From an uncultured Lachnospiraceae bacterium (GTDB lineage Bacteria > Bacillota > Clostridia > Lachnospirales > Lachnospiraceae): 64,000 bases of DNA. The stretch is taken from positions 94,692 through 158,691 of the forward strand of contig CAKRFU010000005.1 of assembly GCA_934320845.1 (NCBI GenBank), written 5' to 3'. Under the pieces are notes generated by a model, which did not search any database, had not been told where the DNA came from, and saw only the letters and a list, made by a program, of their open reading frames with translations. Position 1 is the first letter of the stretch. Each line of letters begins with the position of its first letter. A program made the translations under genes and the position numbers. Below are positions 15,796 to 24,996 of the stretch, one piece after another.

Positions 15796-16875
15796 TTATA
15801 ACTCTAATTGAACCTTTTTTGTTGTTATATCCTTTCCAAAATCTATTTCAAATTCAATATCTTTTATAGATTTTATATCATTTTTTTCCATAAAATCTTT
15901 ATCAACGACTAACTCAAAAACAGAAAAAGTATTACTAATAATAGGTTCTCCAAATAAATCGTATTTGCAACTTCCCAAATCATACATCCAATTATTTATA
16001 GAACAATTTTCAATTGACCAATAATCATTTTTAATCAAATTACTTTTTAAACAAAACTTATAACTTCCTTTATTACTTGATAACAAATAAATTACAATAT
16101 CTTTATCTGCAAAAACTTCTGTTCCTTTTGGTTCATAATATATATCATCATCCAAATTAGATTTAATTGTTATTGTCTCTGTATCCCAATCTGTTTCATA
16201 ATCATGGTAAAATGTAAAATATATATCTATTTTTTTAATCTTTTCAATATTATTTTCTTTCAGCCAATCTTTTTTTATCGATATTGAAAATTTTATTTTC
16301 TTGCCGCCAGTTACATCATAAGGAGCATAATTATTTCCACCTGCCATTAAATTATTTATTGCATACTGTCGTGGATAAACCGAATAGTCTATTTCTGTTT
16401 TATTTTCAACCAAAAATTCTATACTTACATACGCATTATCCTCTTCTATACTATTCATACTTATTGAAATTCCATTTTTATTATAAATACTCTGATTTGA
16501 TATTGAAAAATCTGAAATGTAACTGTCCTTTTCTGTTGGCTTTGTAGTAGGGACAGGATTCGATACTTTTTTCTCAACAAGCACTGTGCATTTATAAGTT
16601 TTCCGTCCAACTTTTGCGTTAAGAAATGATGTTCCCTCGCTAATTGCCTTTACCTTAGCATAAGAATTTGTTTTCTTTATTATCTTAATCTTCTTATTCG
16701 ATACAGACCATTTAACTGATTTAGCTCCACTAATTTTGATTGTCGCTGTTTTTCCAATTGTTATTTTTTTACTTGTTGCATTAAGTTTCACTTTAGCACT
16801 TGCTAAATCACTTGGGAATGCTGCTAAAGCCATAGCAACTACAAGTACCAATGATATAAAACTTTTCTTCTTCAT
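15796..16875 (-). CDS. Secreted protein with bacterial Ig-like (BIG2) domain, cassette cargo
   Basis: 359 residues from ATG behind GGGAGGAG. A signal peptide is visible (MKKKSFISLVLVVAMALAAF, cleavage probable after ASA). Residues about 30-105 resemble a BIG2 domain (ISGAKSVKWSVSNKKIKII, VKAISEGTSFLNAKV). The rest is beta-rich with no known motif. It lies between tape measure and tail-tip genes but is exported, so it is a moron-type cargo that could alter the lysogen surface. A perfect hairpin GCATGGCAT / ATGCCATGC (16901-16923) lies in its leader. Confidence 0.7.
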   Translation of the reverse strand: MKKKSFISLVLVVAMALAAFPSDLASAKVKLNATSKKITIGKTATIKISGAKSVKWSVSNKKIKIIKKTNSYAKVKAISEGTSFLNAKVGRKTYKCTVLVEKKVSNPVPTTKPTEKDSYISDFSISNQSIYNKNGISISMNSIEEDNAYVSIEFLVENKTEIDYSVYPRQYAINNLMAGGNNYAPYDVTGGKKIKFSISIKKDWLKENNIEKIKKIDIYFTFYHDYETDWDTETITIKSNLDDDIYYEPKGTEVFADKDIVIYLLSSNKGSYKFCLKSNLIKNDYWSIENCSINNWMYDLGSCKYDLFGEPIISNTFSVFELVVDKDFMEKNDIKSIKDIEFEIDFGKDITTKKVQLEL

Positions 16876-16962
16876 AAAACTCCTCCCTTTGATAGTGTGC
16901 ATGGCATTCTTGATGCCATGCAGTTATTATTTACTATCAAAAGTGTACTACTTGTAACAAGA

Positions 16963-19900
16963 TTAGTCAAACAATCCCCTGCCTGTTCTTTTCCTGTAAT
17001 CTGTATTCTGCTTTCTTACCGCTTTTGCAATGTTATTTCCATCAATCTGCACATAAACATCTCCATTGCCATTTGATGTTGCGTAAATCATTGTATTTAT
17101 AGCATTTACCAGCGATGTCAATACCGGATTAAGCGCATTAAATACACCATCTGATACCGAAGCAACAATCTGATTATTATTCATAACCGCTGTATGACCG
17201 CCGATTGTACCGACAAGCTCAGGTCCAGCTTCTCTTGCAACAAACATCTGTCCCATATTAGGCAAACCACCATTGGCATATTTTGCAATGTTATGCCATG
17301 AGCCATTCTTGAAAATACCACCTTTAGCCAGCTTCGGTATTGTCGGTATACTTACACCAGGAATTTTATTTATAGTACCAATCCCTTTATTTATTGCCCC
17401 AGCCAAAGCATTCCATGCTTTCTTAAGTGGCGTTGTAAACATATCCTTAAAAGTAGCTGTTAATACAGCTGTCTTACTTGTAAGTTTATTCCATCTGTCT
17501 TGTATGTTTTTAAATACATTTTTGCTTTCTTGTACTGCTTTGCCTGTCAATGTAGCTGTCTTTGTTTTTACATTTTCCCATATTTCACCAATCTTCTTTA
17601 CTCCAGCTTTAATTGTAGCTTTTGCAGTCAAAACTACTATATTTTTGCTTGTCAAATTACTCCATTTTTTAAAGAATTCTCCAGCTTTTTCAGATATGGT
17701 TGCTTTGGCCTTTGCTATAAACTCTTTTGTACCTCCTGAAATCTTATTCCATTTTTCCTGAACTTCCTTGAATTTATCTTCTATTTTTCCTTTTGCTTTT
17801 ACATATATTTCTTTCGTTCCCTCTGAAAAGTCATTCCATGCCTCTTTTGCTTTTTCAAAGCTATTCTCTATTTTCCCTTTTGCTTCTGCCCATAGCTCTT
17901 TAGTATCCTCTTTGAAGCTACTCCATGCATTTTTTATCTGATTAAATTTTTTGCTGACTTCTCCTTTTGCTTTAGCCCAAACTTCTTTCGTTCCCTCTTG
18001 GAAATTGCTCCATGCCATTTTTACTTTCTCAGCTACTTTATCTATTTTTCCTTTTAAACTAGCCTTTAAGTTTTTAGTACCTTCCTTTACATTTTCCCAC
18101 CATTGTTTTACTTTTTCAGCTGTTTTATCGATTTTACCTTTTATGGCAACATTTATTTTTTTATCGTTTTTCTTTGCTGTTTTAATCCAGTCTTTTACCA
18201 CTTTGCTTCCTTTTGTCCATGCTAAATCAACGTCAATTCCTATAACTGGCGTTCCATTTTTACCGCCTGTCATTGCTTCATCAAACGCTTTTTGAACTTT
18301 TTCAACTATTCCACCTGCACCGTTAATTAAAGTTTCAACCGCTCCTTTGCTTGATCCTTTCCCGTTTATGCCGTCATTTATTGCTGCTACCAAGTCATAT
18401 AATGAGAAAAACTTAAAAACGCCTAATAATCCATTGTAAATCTGCTCTCCGATTGTTTTTCCTGTTTTTTGAAAATCTGTATTAAGCTTTTCTGCTTCTG
18501 TAACAAGCAATGTTAAAAGACCTGATATACCTAAAACTTTGCCCCACGTCAATATAACTTTAATATTAGAAAGCGGCAATGTAATTTTCCCAATGTTCGA
18601 TGTAAGAGTGCTTATAAGTTTTGCTTTTGCGGCAGAACTTATGTCAGCTACCCAACTCACCACTTTTGCTACTACATTTTTTAATGTAGCAGTGATTTTT
18701 CCTATTCCGTTTACTATTTTATTTTTTAAAGGTGCTAATGCTAAACCTGCTTTATTTACTATCCAGTTTTTAATACTTGCTGTAACTTTGGCAATAGTAG
18801 TTGCAAGTTTTGATTTTGCAATAGCTCGTCCTAATTTTGTCGCTAATAGCTTTTTCCATCCCTTTTTCAGTAAAAATGCTGTTATTCCAATCGTTATCAC
18901 TCCTGCTACTGGATTTTTTTGGGTTGTAGCCTTAATCGTTTTTCCTATTGCTTTAACTAAAGATTTCACCATTTTTGCTAACGACCACCAAGCCTCTTTC
19001 CATTTTATAGCCCCGATAAAATCAGCTATAGCTTGCCCTACTTTTTCCCATTTAACAGTATCAAGTGCAGTCGTTATCGTTGTCGCAATACCTTTTATAC
19101 CATCAGATATTGTCGTTGCAAGTTCCTGCCAGCCATTAAGCTTTGTCTTTTTATTAACTTTCCCCATTTCATCAAAGAAATCATTTATGCCTTGTCCGAT
19201 AGCTTTACCAAGACCTTTGAAATCAAATGTTTTAATTGCTCCAAAAGCTGTTTCAATAGCCGCTTTCAGCTTGGATGCCATCAAATCAAAATACGATTGT
19301 AATACACCCGTTTTGATAGCTGAATTAAGTGAAGTTGCTAAACTACTTCCAAGATTTACCCAATTTACAGTCTTGAAAAAATTTGTTTCGGCTTCAATAG
19401 CACCCTTAATTGAATCTCCGATAGCCTGACCAAGTCCCGGCCAGTCAAAATCATCAACAAACCCATTTACAGCCGTTCCCATGATTGTTGTAATTTTTTT
19501 AAGGCCACTCGACCATTTATCTGTATGATTATTCACCCAGTCAATGCCCTTATTCAGCCATCCAGCCACAGCAGAACCAATATCTGAACCATCCCCGGAA
19601 GTCCATGCCTTTTTAAACAATTTTGTAAGTTTGTCCGCAAATTTTTCTGCATCATTTGTCATATTATCGTATGCTTCATTCCATACTTTTTCATAATCTG
19701 CTAATGCGGCATTTAACTGGTCTGTGAGGTCTATAGGACTGCTATCCTTATCAGATGAGGTATCTTTCTTTGTTGTTTTTGTCGTAGTCATATTATTAAG
19801 TTGGTCAAAGCTCTGCAACTGTTTATTTAATTTTTTCTGTGATGCTGCTGCCTTATCCGCACTATCTGCCACTCCATCAATTGCATTGCTTGCATCGTCA

Positions 19901-21474
19901 GCATCATCATCTAATCCATCAAATATATCTGAATATCCTCCACCGGAATTACCGATAACATCTTTTAAATCAATTCCAAGCATAGATGCAGTCCACTCAA
20001 AAAGTCTGCGAATGGCAATTACAAGACCATTTACATACGGAAGCACTTTCGCTACTACCGGCAGGAACATATCACCTATAGTTCTTGACAAAGATTTAAA
20101 GTTGTTATGCAATAAACGCAACTGATTTGACGGAGAATTTATTGTTTTAGCCAAATCGCCCCATGAAACTTTTGACTGGTCAAGGATTGCAATCATACGA
20201 AGCTGCATCTTTTCATTCTGCTCCATTGCAGAAATATCCTTTTTAATTCCAAGTTCATGAGCATATGTAGCTAATGTTGCATTTGTAATATCAATACCAT
20301 ACTTATATAACGCTCTTGATTGTCCTATAAGACCTGATGAAAAGTTATTCATAACAGTCTGCATATCAAGATTTTTGAATGATGACATATCTCCAGCAAG
20401 CATTGAAAGAGCTTTTGATGTAGCAACTGAAGCTTCACCTGTCATTCCTACAGAATTAGTTACCTGTGCTACACCTGCAGCATAATTAGTCATTTGAGTA
20501 ACATCAATACCGAGATTTTTAATACCACTGTCCGTGACCGTACCGGTTCTATTCATCTTAAATCCGGTCATTTTATGCATCATTTTCGTCAATCTATCTT
20601 CAAATGATTTTCCATATGCATCGGCATTTTTGTAACCAAACTTACTAAAATCTTTATCCCACTCCGATGCGATTTTCTCCATAGTAGTATTAAAATAATT
20701 GTATTCCTCGATATAATCCATTGAAGCTTTTACCGCACTGCCGAAAGCTCCCAGTATTCTTCTTAACGTCCAAAATTTTGCATATAATAATCCAAAGGTA
20801 GCGGCAAATGAACGATTGTGATTTGTTGCAGAATGTATTCCTGATACAAAGTTTCTGATATTGGAAACCCCTTTTCTCATAATTCCAAAGAAACTATTTC
20901 CACTCCTGCCTGCATTGTTCATCGTGCTTCCAACAGAACGAATACCACTTGCCTGTGCTCCTAAATTAGCCATAGCATTTGTCATGGCAATCAAGTTATC
21001 AGACACCGTAGGTGCTTTTGACAATTCTGTCATCATATTTTTTAATTCTTTTGTCAATAACGGAATGTTCTGAATTGCCTGAGTTGTGCTCTTATAGCCT
21101 AACCTTGATATTCCCTGTGCCAACTGTGCAATCTTATTAGCCCCATCACTTACATTTCCAATTTTTGAACATGCTTTAGATATATTTGTTATTGCAATAG
21201 CGGCTCTGTTTAATTCACCCTTACGAATATTTGACATTTTTTCAATTCCTTTTGCCATTCTAGTAAAATCAGCTGTTTTTACCTGACTTAATCCTGATGC
21301 AGCTTTTGAAAAATTCTGAATGCTCGCAGATAAACTGTTCAGATTTCCTACATTGATACCATTGATTGTAGAGCGCAATAACACCATCTTCTCTACTAAT
21401 TTATCTAATTGCTGATTCGCTCCCCTGGCAGATGCATCTATCCTTATGTTTAAGCTATCTACTGCCCCTGGCAT
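16963..21474 (-). CDS. Tail tape measure protein
   Basis: 1503 residues from the ATG of MPGAVDSLN, behind GAGGTG. The N-terminal region contains the TP901/PhageMin_Tail-type stretch SMLAGDMSSFKNLDMQTVMN and GKSFEDRLTKMMHKMTGFKM. A central part has hydrophobic segments. Residues about 1110-1370 contain eight or nine diverged repeats of about 30 residues with a Trp near the centre and EGTKE/KAKGKIE linkers. Length sets the tail length, roughly 1.5 Angstrom per residue by known precedent. The C-terminus has a Gly-rich FKNGSWHNIAKYANGG stretch common in this family. Confidence 0.92.
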   Translation of the reverse strand: MPGAVDSLNIRIDASARGANQQLDKLVEKMVLLRSTINGINVGNLNSLSASIQNFSKAASGLSQVKTADFTRMAKGIEKMSNIRKGELNRAAIAITNISKACSKIGNVSDGANKIAQLAQGISRLGYKSTTQAIQNIPLLTKELKNMMTELSKAPTVSDNLIAMTNAMANLGAQASGIRSVGSTMNNAGRSGNSFFGIMRKGVSNIRNFVSGIHSATNHNRSFAATFGLLYAKFWTLRRILGAFGSAVKASMDYIEEYNYFNTTMEKIASEWDKDFSKFGYKNADAYGKSFEDRLTKMMHKMTGFKMNRTGTVTDSGIKNLGIDVTQMTNYAAGVAQVTNSVGMTGEASVATSKALSMLAGDMSSFKNLDMQTVMNNFSSGLIGQSRALYKYGIDITNATLATYAHELGIKKDISAMEQNEKMQLRMIAILDQSKVSWGDLAKTINSPSNQLRLLHNNFKSLSRTIGDMFLPVVAKVLPYVNGLVIAIRRLFEWTASMLGIDLKDVIGNSGGGYSDIFDGLDDDADDASNAIDGVADSADKAAASQKKLNKQLQSFDQLNNMTTTKTTKKDTSSDKDSSPIDLTDQLNAALADYEKVWNEAYDNMTNDAEKFADKLTKLFKKAWTSGDGSDIGSAVAGWLNKGIDWVNNHTDKWSSGLKKITTIMGTAVNGFVDDFDWPGLGQAIGDSIKGAIEAETNFFKTVNWVNLGSSLATSLNSAIKTGVLQSYFDLMASKLKAAIETAFGAIKTFDFKGLGKAIGQGINDFFDEMGKVNKKTKLNGWQELATTISDGIKGIATTITTALDTVKWEKVGQAIADFIGAIKWKEAWWSLAKMVKSLVKAIGKTIKATTQKNPVAGVITIGITAFLLKKGWKKLLATKLGRAIAKSKLATTIAKVTASIKNWIVNKAGLALAPLKNKIVNGIGKITATLKNVVAKVVSWVADISSAAKAKLISTLTSNIGKITLPLSNIKVILTWGKVLGISGLLTLLVTEAEKLNTDFQKTGKTIGEQIYNGLLGVFKFFSLYDLVAAINDGINGKGSSKGAVETLINGAGGIVEKVQKAFDEAMTGGKNGTPVIGIDVDLAWTKGSKVVKDWIKTAKKNDKKINVAIKGKIDKTAEKVKQWWENVKEGTKNLKASLKGKIDKVAEKVKMAWSNFQEGTKEVWAKAKGEVSKKFNQIKNAWSSFKEDTKELWAEAKGKIENSFEKAKEAWNDFSEGTKEIYVKAKGKIEDKFKEVQEKWNKISGGTKEFIAKAKATISEKAGEFFKKWSNLTSKNIVVLTAKATIKAGVKKIGEIWENVKTKTATLTGKAVQESKNVFKNIQDRWNKLTSKTAVLTATFKDMFTTPLKKAWNALAGAINKGIGTINKIPGVSIPTIPKLAKGGIFKNGSWHNIAKYANGGLPNMGQMFVAREAGPELVGTIGGHTAVMNNNQIVASVSDGVFNALNPVLTSLVNAINTMIYATSNGNGDVYVQIDGNNIAKAVRKQNTDYRKRTGRGLFD

Positions 21475-21501
21475 AACAAACACCTCATTTCTCCATAATA
21501 T

Positions 21502-21534
21502 AAAAAAAGAGAGTGACCTTATTCAGAATCACTC
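21502..21534 (-). terminator. Intrinsic terminator between tail chaperone and tape measure
   Basis: Minus-strand stem GAGTGA / TCACTC enclosing the stop of the frameshifted product, then TCTTTTTTT. Its position before the tape measure gene could lower tape-measure transcript relative to chaperone. Confidence 0.7.
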
Positions 21535-22459
21535 CCCTGCTGTTCTCTCAATCTCATCCGTTCTTCACGTGCCTTTTCACGCTTGTTTCTGCCCTCCATA
21601 ATAGATAAACTCATAACAAATGCTTCTCTTGCACGCAAGATTTCTTCTTCTGTATAATTTTCTTCATCATCTTCTGTATCATCCATATAACTATTATTCT
21701 GCTGTTCAAATCCAATAGGCTGTTTTGGATATTCCCCACCAAAGCAAGCCCCAACCGCCTGCCTAACATATAATCCACTTCTCCACCGTGCATATTCCTC
21801 AACTTCAAGCCTCTTTTGATATGCCTCTTTGAATGGTTTAAGTTTTGCCGGATTTAAATGCCAAAATAACTCATATGGAACTCCGTAAAGTAGAGCGTTT
21901 GGAAGAAATTCCGTTCTTACTCTGATGTAGAATGGTTCTCCTCTTTCTTCTCCATTGCTTCCTTCTGTCTTTTGGTTGGCTGTTTTCTCTTGCGGTCTGT
22001 CGGTTTCTTCGTTTCTTTCTCTGTTTCCTGAATTGCCTTGTTCATACTCTCCAGTATGTCCGAAAGACCGGTTCGTTTGAAAAAACCATCTTTCTCCATC
22101 TGTTCAGAGATTACTGTAATAAGTCCATAGTATGATATAGACATTGCGTGCTCCGGATTTTCTTTACAGAATTTCTTATATAATCTCTTTGCATCTAAGC
22201 GGCTCATAATCTCGCCGTCACCATCTTCACCATGATTTTCAAGAAGCCCAGCATAAAACATATCCATTGCCATGCGTGGCAAATCCGAAATTGTCATAAG
22301 GAAATCTCTTATCTGTAATGCTTCAGACTTTGAATCATCTATCTTAGTCATCATTGCACCACCGAAAATATCCGTCATTGCATCTACACACTTCTGATTT
22401 TCTGCTGCTTCAAATGTATATTCTAATGTGTACTCTTTATCTCCAACTTTAAAATTCAT
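21519..22459 (-). CDS. Tail assembly chaperone, -1 frameshift product (gpGT-like)
   Basis: The -1 frame opens at the slippery site 22085-22079 and continues past the frame-0 stop, through EPFYIRVRTEFLPNALLYG and an acidic region MDDTEDDEENYTEEEIL, to TAA at 21519. Gene position directly before the tape measure, and a C-terminal extension in the -1 frame, match the lambda gpG/gpGT arrangement. The extension should bind the tape measure during assembly. Confidence 0.75.
21917..22459 (-). CDS. Tail assembly chaperone, frame-0 product (gpG-like)
   Basis: 180 residues, ATG at 22459 with AAAGGAGAG 9 bp upstream. It begins MNFKVGDKEYTLEYTFEAAE and ends in a Lys/Glu-rich tail. The size and place between major tail and tape measure genes fit the gpG-type tail chaperone. 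Confidence 0.8.
   Translation of the reverse strand: MNFKVGDKEYTLEYTFEAAENQKCVDAMTDIFGGAMMTKIDDSKSEALQIRDFLMTISDLPRMAMDMFYAGLLENHGEDGDGEIMSRLDAKRLYKKFCKENPEHAMSISYYGLITVISEQMEKDGFFKRTGLSDILESMNKAIQETEKETKKPTDRKRKQPTKRQKEAMEKKEENHSTSE
22079..22085 (-). promoter_or_regulatory. Programmed -1 frameshift site
   Basis: Minus-strand heptamer T-TTT-TTC in frame (GGT TTT TTC). It follows the X-XXY-YYZ rule and leads into the long -1 open frame. Confidence 0.65.
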
Positions 22460-22596
22460 AATCAATCTCTCCTTTATTCAGAATAGAGGGAGCATTATTC
22501 TCCCTCGTTTATAGTTACATCTGCGTTATTCTCTTTCTCGCCCGAATTATCATCAAGTGATACATCCAAAATGCTTTTATCTTCTGTGCTGGCTCT

Positions 22597-23079
22597 TCAA
22601 GCAACAGATTCTGCCGGCTCAATTGCTTCACCAAGTCCCATATATTCATTGACAACATTTGATATCTGAATATCGAGTTTAGAACCTGGCTCTAAATCAG
22701 GCATAGGAATTTCGCCCGGTTCAAATTTAACAAAATAAGAACCAAATCCCGGAATAAAAATATCTGCCCATGTTGCTTTGCCTTCTTCCGCACCTGACTC
22801 TGATGCTTCTAACAACTCATTCCATTCTTTAACAGTATCTGTAGAAGAACCTTTCTTAGTTCCATTGAAATTGATATTCCAATCTCCACCGGTATCTCCC
22901 GTACCTGCGATATATGTCTTAATCTTATCCTCAAAACATGTTGTATCAATCTTATCCTTTGTAACATTAAGACCAGCAATCTTGCTACATCTTTTAATCC
23001 ACTTAAAAACGGATGGTTTTGTTCCAGCAGTTTTTTCTACTGCCCATCCAAATTTAACTCCGATTGTACTAAGATCCAT
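22597..23079 (-). CDS. Major tail tube protein, with possible UGA readthrough
   Basis: 160 residues from the ATG of MDLSTIGVKFGW, behind AGGAGG. Features include WIKRCSKIAGLNV and an acidic C-terminal half (FEPGEIPMPDLEPGSKLDIQ). Place and size fit a siphophage tail tube protein. The frame stays open for 33 codons after the UGA (22597-22599) to a TAA at 22495, giving an acidic extension, so readthrough or a recent nonsense mutation is possible. Confidence 0.75.
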   Translation of the reverse strand: MDLSTIGVKFGWAVEKTAGTKPSVFKWIKRCSKIAGLNVTKDKIDTTCFEDKIKTYIAGTGDTGGDWNINFNGTKKGSSTDTVKEWNELLEASESGAEEGKATWADIFIPGFGSYFVKFEPGEIPMPDLEPGSKLDIQISNVVNEYMGLGEAIEPAESVA

Positions 23080-23150
23080 TTGCTTTTCCCTCCTAAAATT
23101 TTCATAAAAATAAGAGCCTGCATCTGCAAGCTCCATGTTTACTGTTTCAT

Positions 23151-23549
23151 TTATAATTCATCTCCACCACCAACAAGCCGCCTAAAGCGTGCTATCGTGC
23201 GGAAATAATTTCTGTTATCCTGTACCGGTCCATAAATAAGCTGATACCCCATTGAGAGCATCACATCACCAGCCGCATCCATTATTTTTCGTGCTTCTGT
23301 CTGTGAGCCGCCCGGCGATTCTGCCGAATAGCTCTGCAATTCTATTGTGGAAGTAATATAACATTGATTATTCTGTAAATCTGTCCCCTCTGTCGGTTCT
23401 CCAAGCGAATTGACAAATAGACAAGGGAACTTCGGTGGACTGTCTGAAACATCCTTTGAAGTCAGATGCAATTGCGGATATGGTGCATCTGCATCTGTTT
23501 TAAGTTCCTGTTGTAATCTCTTTGAAACTTCATTCCATACGCTAAGCAC
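23151..23549 (-). CDS. Tail terminator/completion protein
   Basis: About 132 residues from a GTG behind GGGAGG; it overlaps the upstream gene by 8 bp. Contains SVWNEVSKRLQQEL and YITSTIELQSYSAE. Size and order (after the HK97 gp10-like gene, before the tail tube) fit a tail terminator. The alternative start 24 bp upstream has no better ribosome site. Confidence 0.6.
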   Translation of the reverse strand: MLSVWNEVSKRLQQELKTDADAPYPQLHLTSKDVSDSPPKFPCLFVNSLGEPTEGTDLQNNQCYITSTIELQSYSAESPGGSQTEARKIMDAAGDVMLSMGYQLIYGPVQDNRNYFRTIARFRRLVGGGDEL

Positions 23550-24048
23550 TTGTAAACACCTCCCTCGCAACACTTTCTATCCTTGCTCTCAAGTCCATGC
23601 CTGTCTGATACATAAATGGTCTGCTCGGCATACCTTTTGTCCAATGCCAATCGCCATCTTTGAAGTAATACCACCCCATATCGCCATGCTGATTGAGGTC
23701 ATATTTCCAATTAGCAATGCTTGTATCAGGGTGTGGACTATTCGCACCGACAATTCCGGTACCGAGCTCAACATAAAAAGCCCATGGACAGTCTGTAACA
23801 ACCATCCATGAGGCTCCATCAGGAATTATTCCATCATATTCAGCTTTAATACTCGACAATAGCTCCCCGCTGTAGATTGCATCAAAATCAGCCACATTCA
23901 CCCTTGCAATCTCCACACCGATATTCGCTAAGCGTTCGGCAAGAAGTTTGCATTTGTAGGTGATATCAGCTTGATATGACTTCATTTCCCGAATAGCATT
24001 GTCAATACTTGAGGGACTATCGTAATTAAACTCTATCTCTTTCCTCAT
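23542..24048 (-). CDS. HK97 gp10-like neck protein
   Basis: 168 residues. Visible: LAERLANIGVEIARVNVADF, YSGELLSSIKAEYDG, FYVELGTGIVGANSPHP, and MPSRPFMYQTGMDLR, the typical pattern of the HK97 gp10/putative tail-component family. It overlaps the membrane-protein gene upstream by 23 bp. Confidence 0.85.
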   Translation of the reverse strand: MRKEIEFNYDSPSSIDNAIREMKSYQADITYKCKLLAERLANIGVEIARVNVADFDAIYSGELLSSIKAEYDGIIPDGASWMVVTDCPWAFYVELGTGIVGANSPHPDTSIANWKYDLNQHGDMGWYYFKDGDWHWTKGMPSRPFMYQTGMDLRARIESVAREVFTSA

Positions 24049-24313
24049 TAAAATATTCCTTTACTTTTTCTATGCCATCTCGTACCGCATAACCACCCTC
24101 TATTATAGAAATGGCTAATGTAAATCCTACAACCTGTTTTTCTGCAAAACCATCACTGATACAGTTGATAATTAGCCCTATCGCAAGATAAAAATAAAAG
24201 ATTCCTTTGAATAACAAGATATTTGCTTGTGTCCTTTTATTCTTACTAAACCAAACAAAAAAAATCGTAATAATAGGAATAACTATATTATTTGTTACAA
24301 ATCCAATATTCAT
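24026..24313 (-). CDS. Small membrane protein within the neck genes, 95 aa
   Basis: ATG behind AGGAGG. Two or three hydrophobic segments (about 8-23, 33-53 and 60-73), then a basic/acidic tail. No neck or tail protein has this profile, so it is probably a moron. Superinfection exclusion or a second holin are possible but unproven. Confidence 0.55.
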   Translation of the reverse strand: MNIGFVTNNIVIPIITIFFVWFSKNKRTQANILLFKGIFYFYLAIGLIINCISDGFAEKQVVGFTLAISIIEGGYAVRDGIEKVKEYFNEERDRV

Positions 24314-24382
24314 AATATTTACCTCCTGATGGCATTATATATAGATACTATCATGTAACCTTAATCAATTCAACATTCTCCT

Positions 24383-24874
24383 TTACCAATCCTCTAAATC
24401 ATCTCCAACATTTCCACCGGTGTTATCACTTCCAGAGTTATCTCCAGTAGCCTCACTGTCCTTAACAGTATCTTCCTTTTTATCCTCTTTTGGAACATTC
24501 GACTTTGCAATCCTCTTAATCGCAATGCGTATTCCATCAAGTCCATCAAGCGGCATTGCTGCCACCTTGTAATCTGCACTATTTGGATTTGCTGAACCAT
24601 CTTCCAATAATATAGGTTCTGTTTCATACCAAATCAGTGATGTTTCCGTAATCGGTAAGTCCTTTTTCACTGTGGAAATAATCCTATCATATGAAATATC
24701 CTTACCAAATGGAGAGGCATCTGAATCCGATTTACCCGCTGTCAGGCTTGCCTTAAATTCAACCGGTGCTGAATATTTTGCAACTGTATCAAGAACATCA
24801 AAATCAGAATCATTTCCCTGTTCCACATAAAGCGAATAATACATCTTTCGCTGATTTCTTTTTAAATCTCTCAT
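24383..24874 (-). CDS. Head-tail connection protein, 163 aa
   Basis: Starts MRDLKRNQRKMYYSLYVEQG, then a beta-rich middle (TETSLIWYETEPILLEDG) and an acidic, Gly/Ser/Asp-rich tail. Order between connector and gp10-like genes suggests a head-closure protein. Its ATG overlaps the stop of the 41-codon gene (ATGA). Confidence 0.6.
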   Translation of the reverse strand: MRDLKRNQRKMYYSLYVEQGNDSDFDVLDTVAKYSAPVEFKASLTAGKSDSDASPFGKDISYDRIISTVKKDLPITETSLIWYETEPILLEDGSANPNSADYKVAAMPLDGLDGIRIAIKRIAKSNVPKEDKKEDTVKDSEATGDNSGSDNTGGNVGDDLEDW

Positions 24875-24996
24875 AACATTCTCTCCTCATAATTGGTATC
24901 GCTCCCAGCCACCACATAGATACCGCCCTGCTTGACATAAGGAGAGATTCTAAGGAATCGCCAAGCGTTCCACTTAATTCCTCTATAACACAACAT
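24871..24996 (-). CDS. Small neck-region protein, 41 aa
   Basis: An ORF that overlaps both neighbours (14 bp and 4 bp), as expected for coupled phage genes. It contains NAWRFLRISPYVKQGGIYVV. It has no separate ribosome site, so translation would rely on coupling. The compact packing is the main evidence. Confidence 0.45.
   Translation of the reverse strand: MLCYRGIKWNAWRFLRISPYVKQGGIYVVAGSDTNYEERML

Noticed and set aside
18539..19429. 296-codon plus-strand ORF inside the tape measure gene
   Set aside because: Antisense shadow of the Lys/Ala-rich tape measure repeat region.
22597..22599. UGA of the tail gene as a selenocysteine codon
   Set aside because: No redox motif surrounds it and no SECIS-like hairpin follows immediately; readthrough or mutation is simpler.
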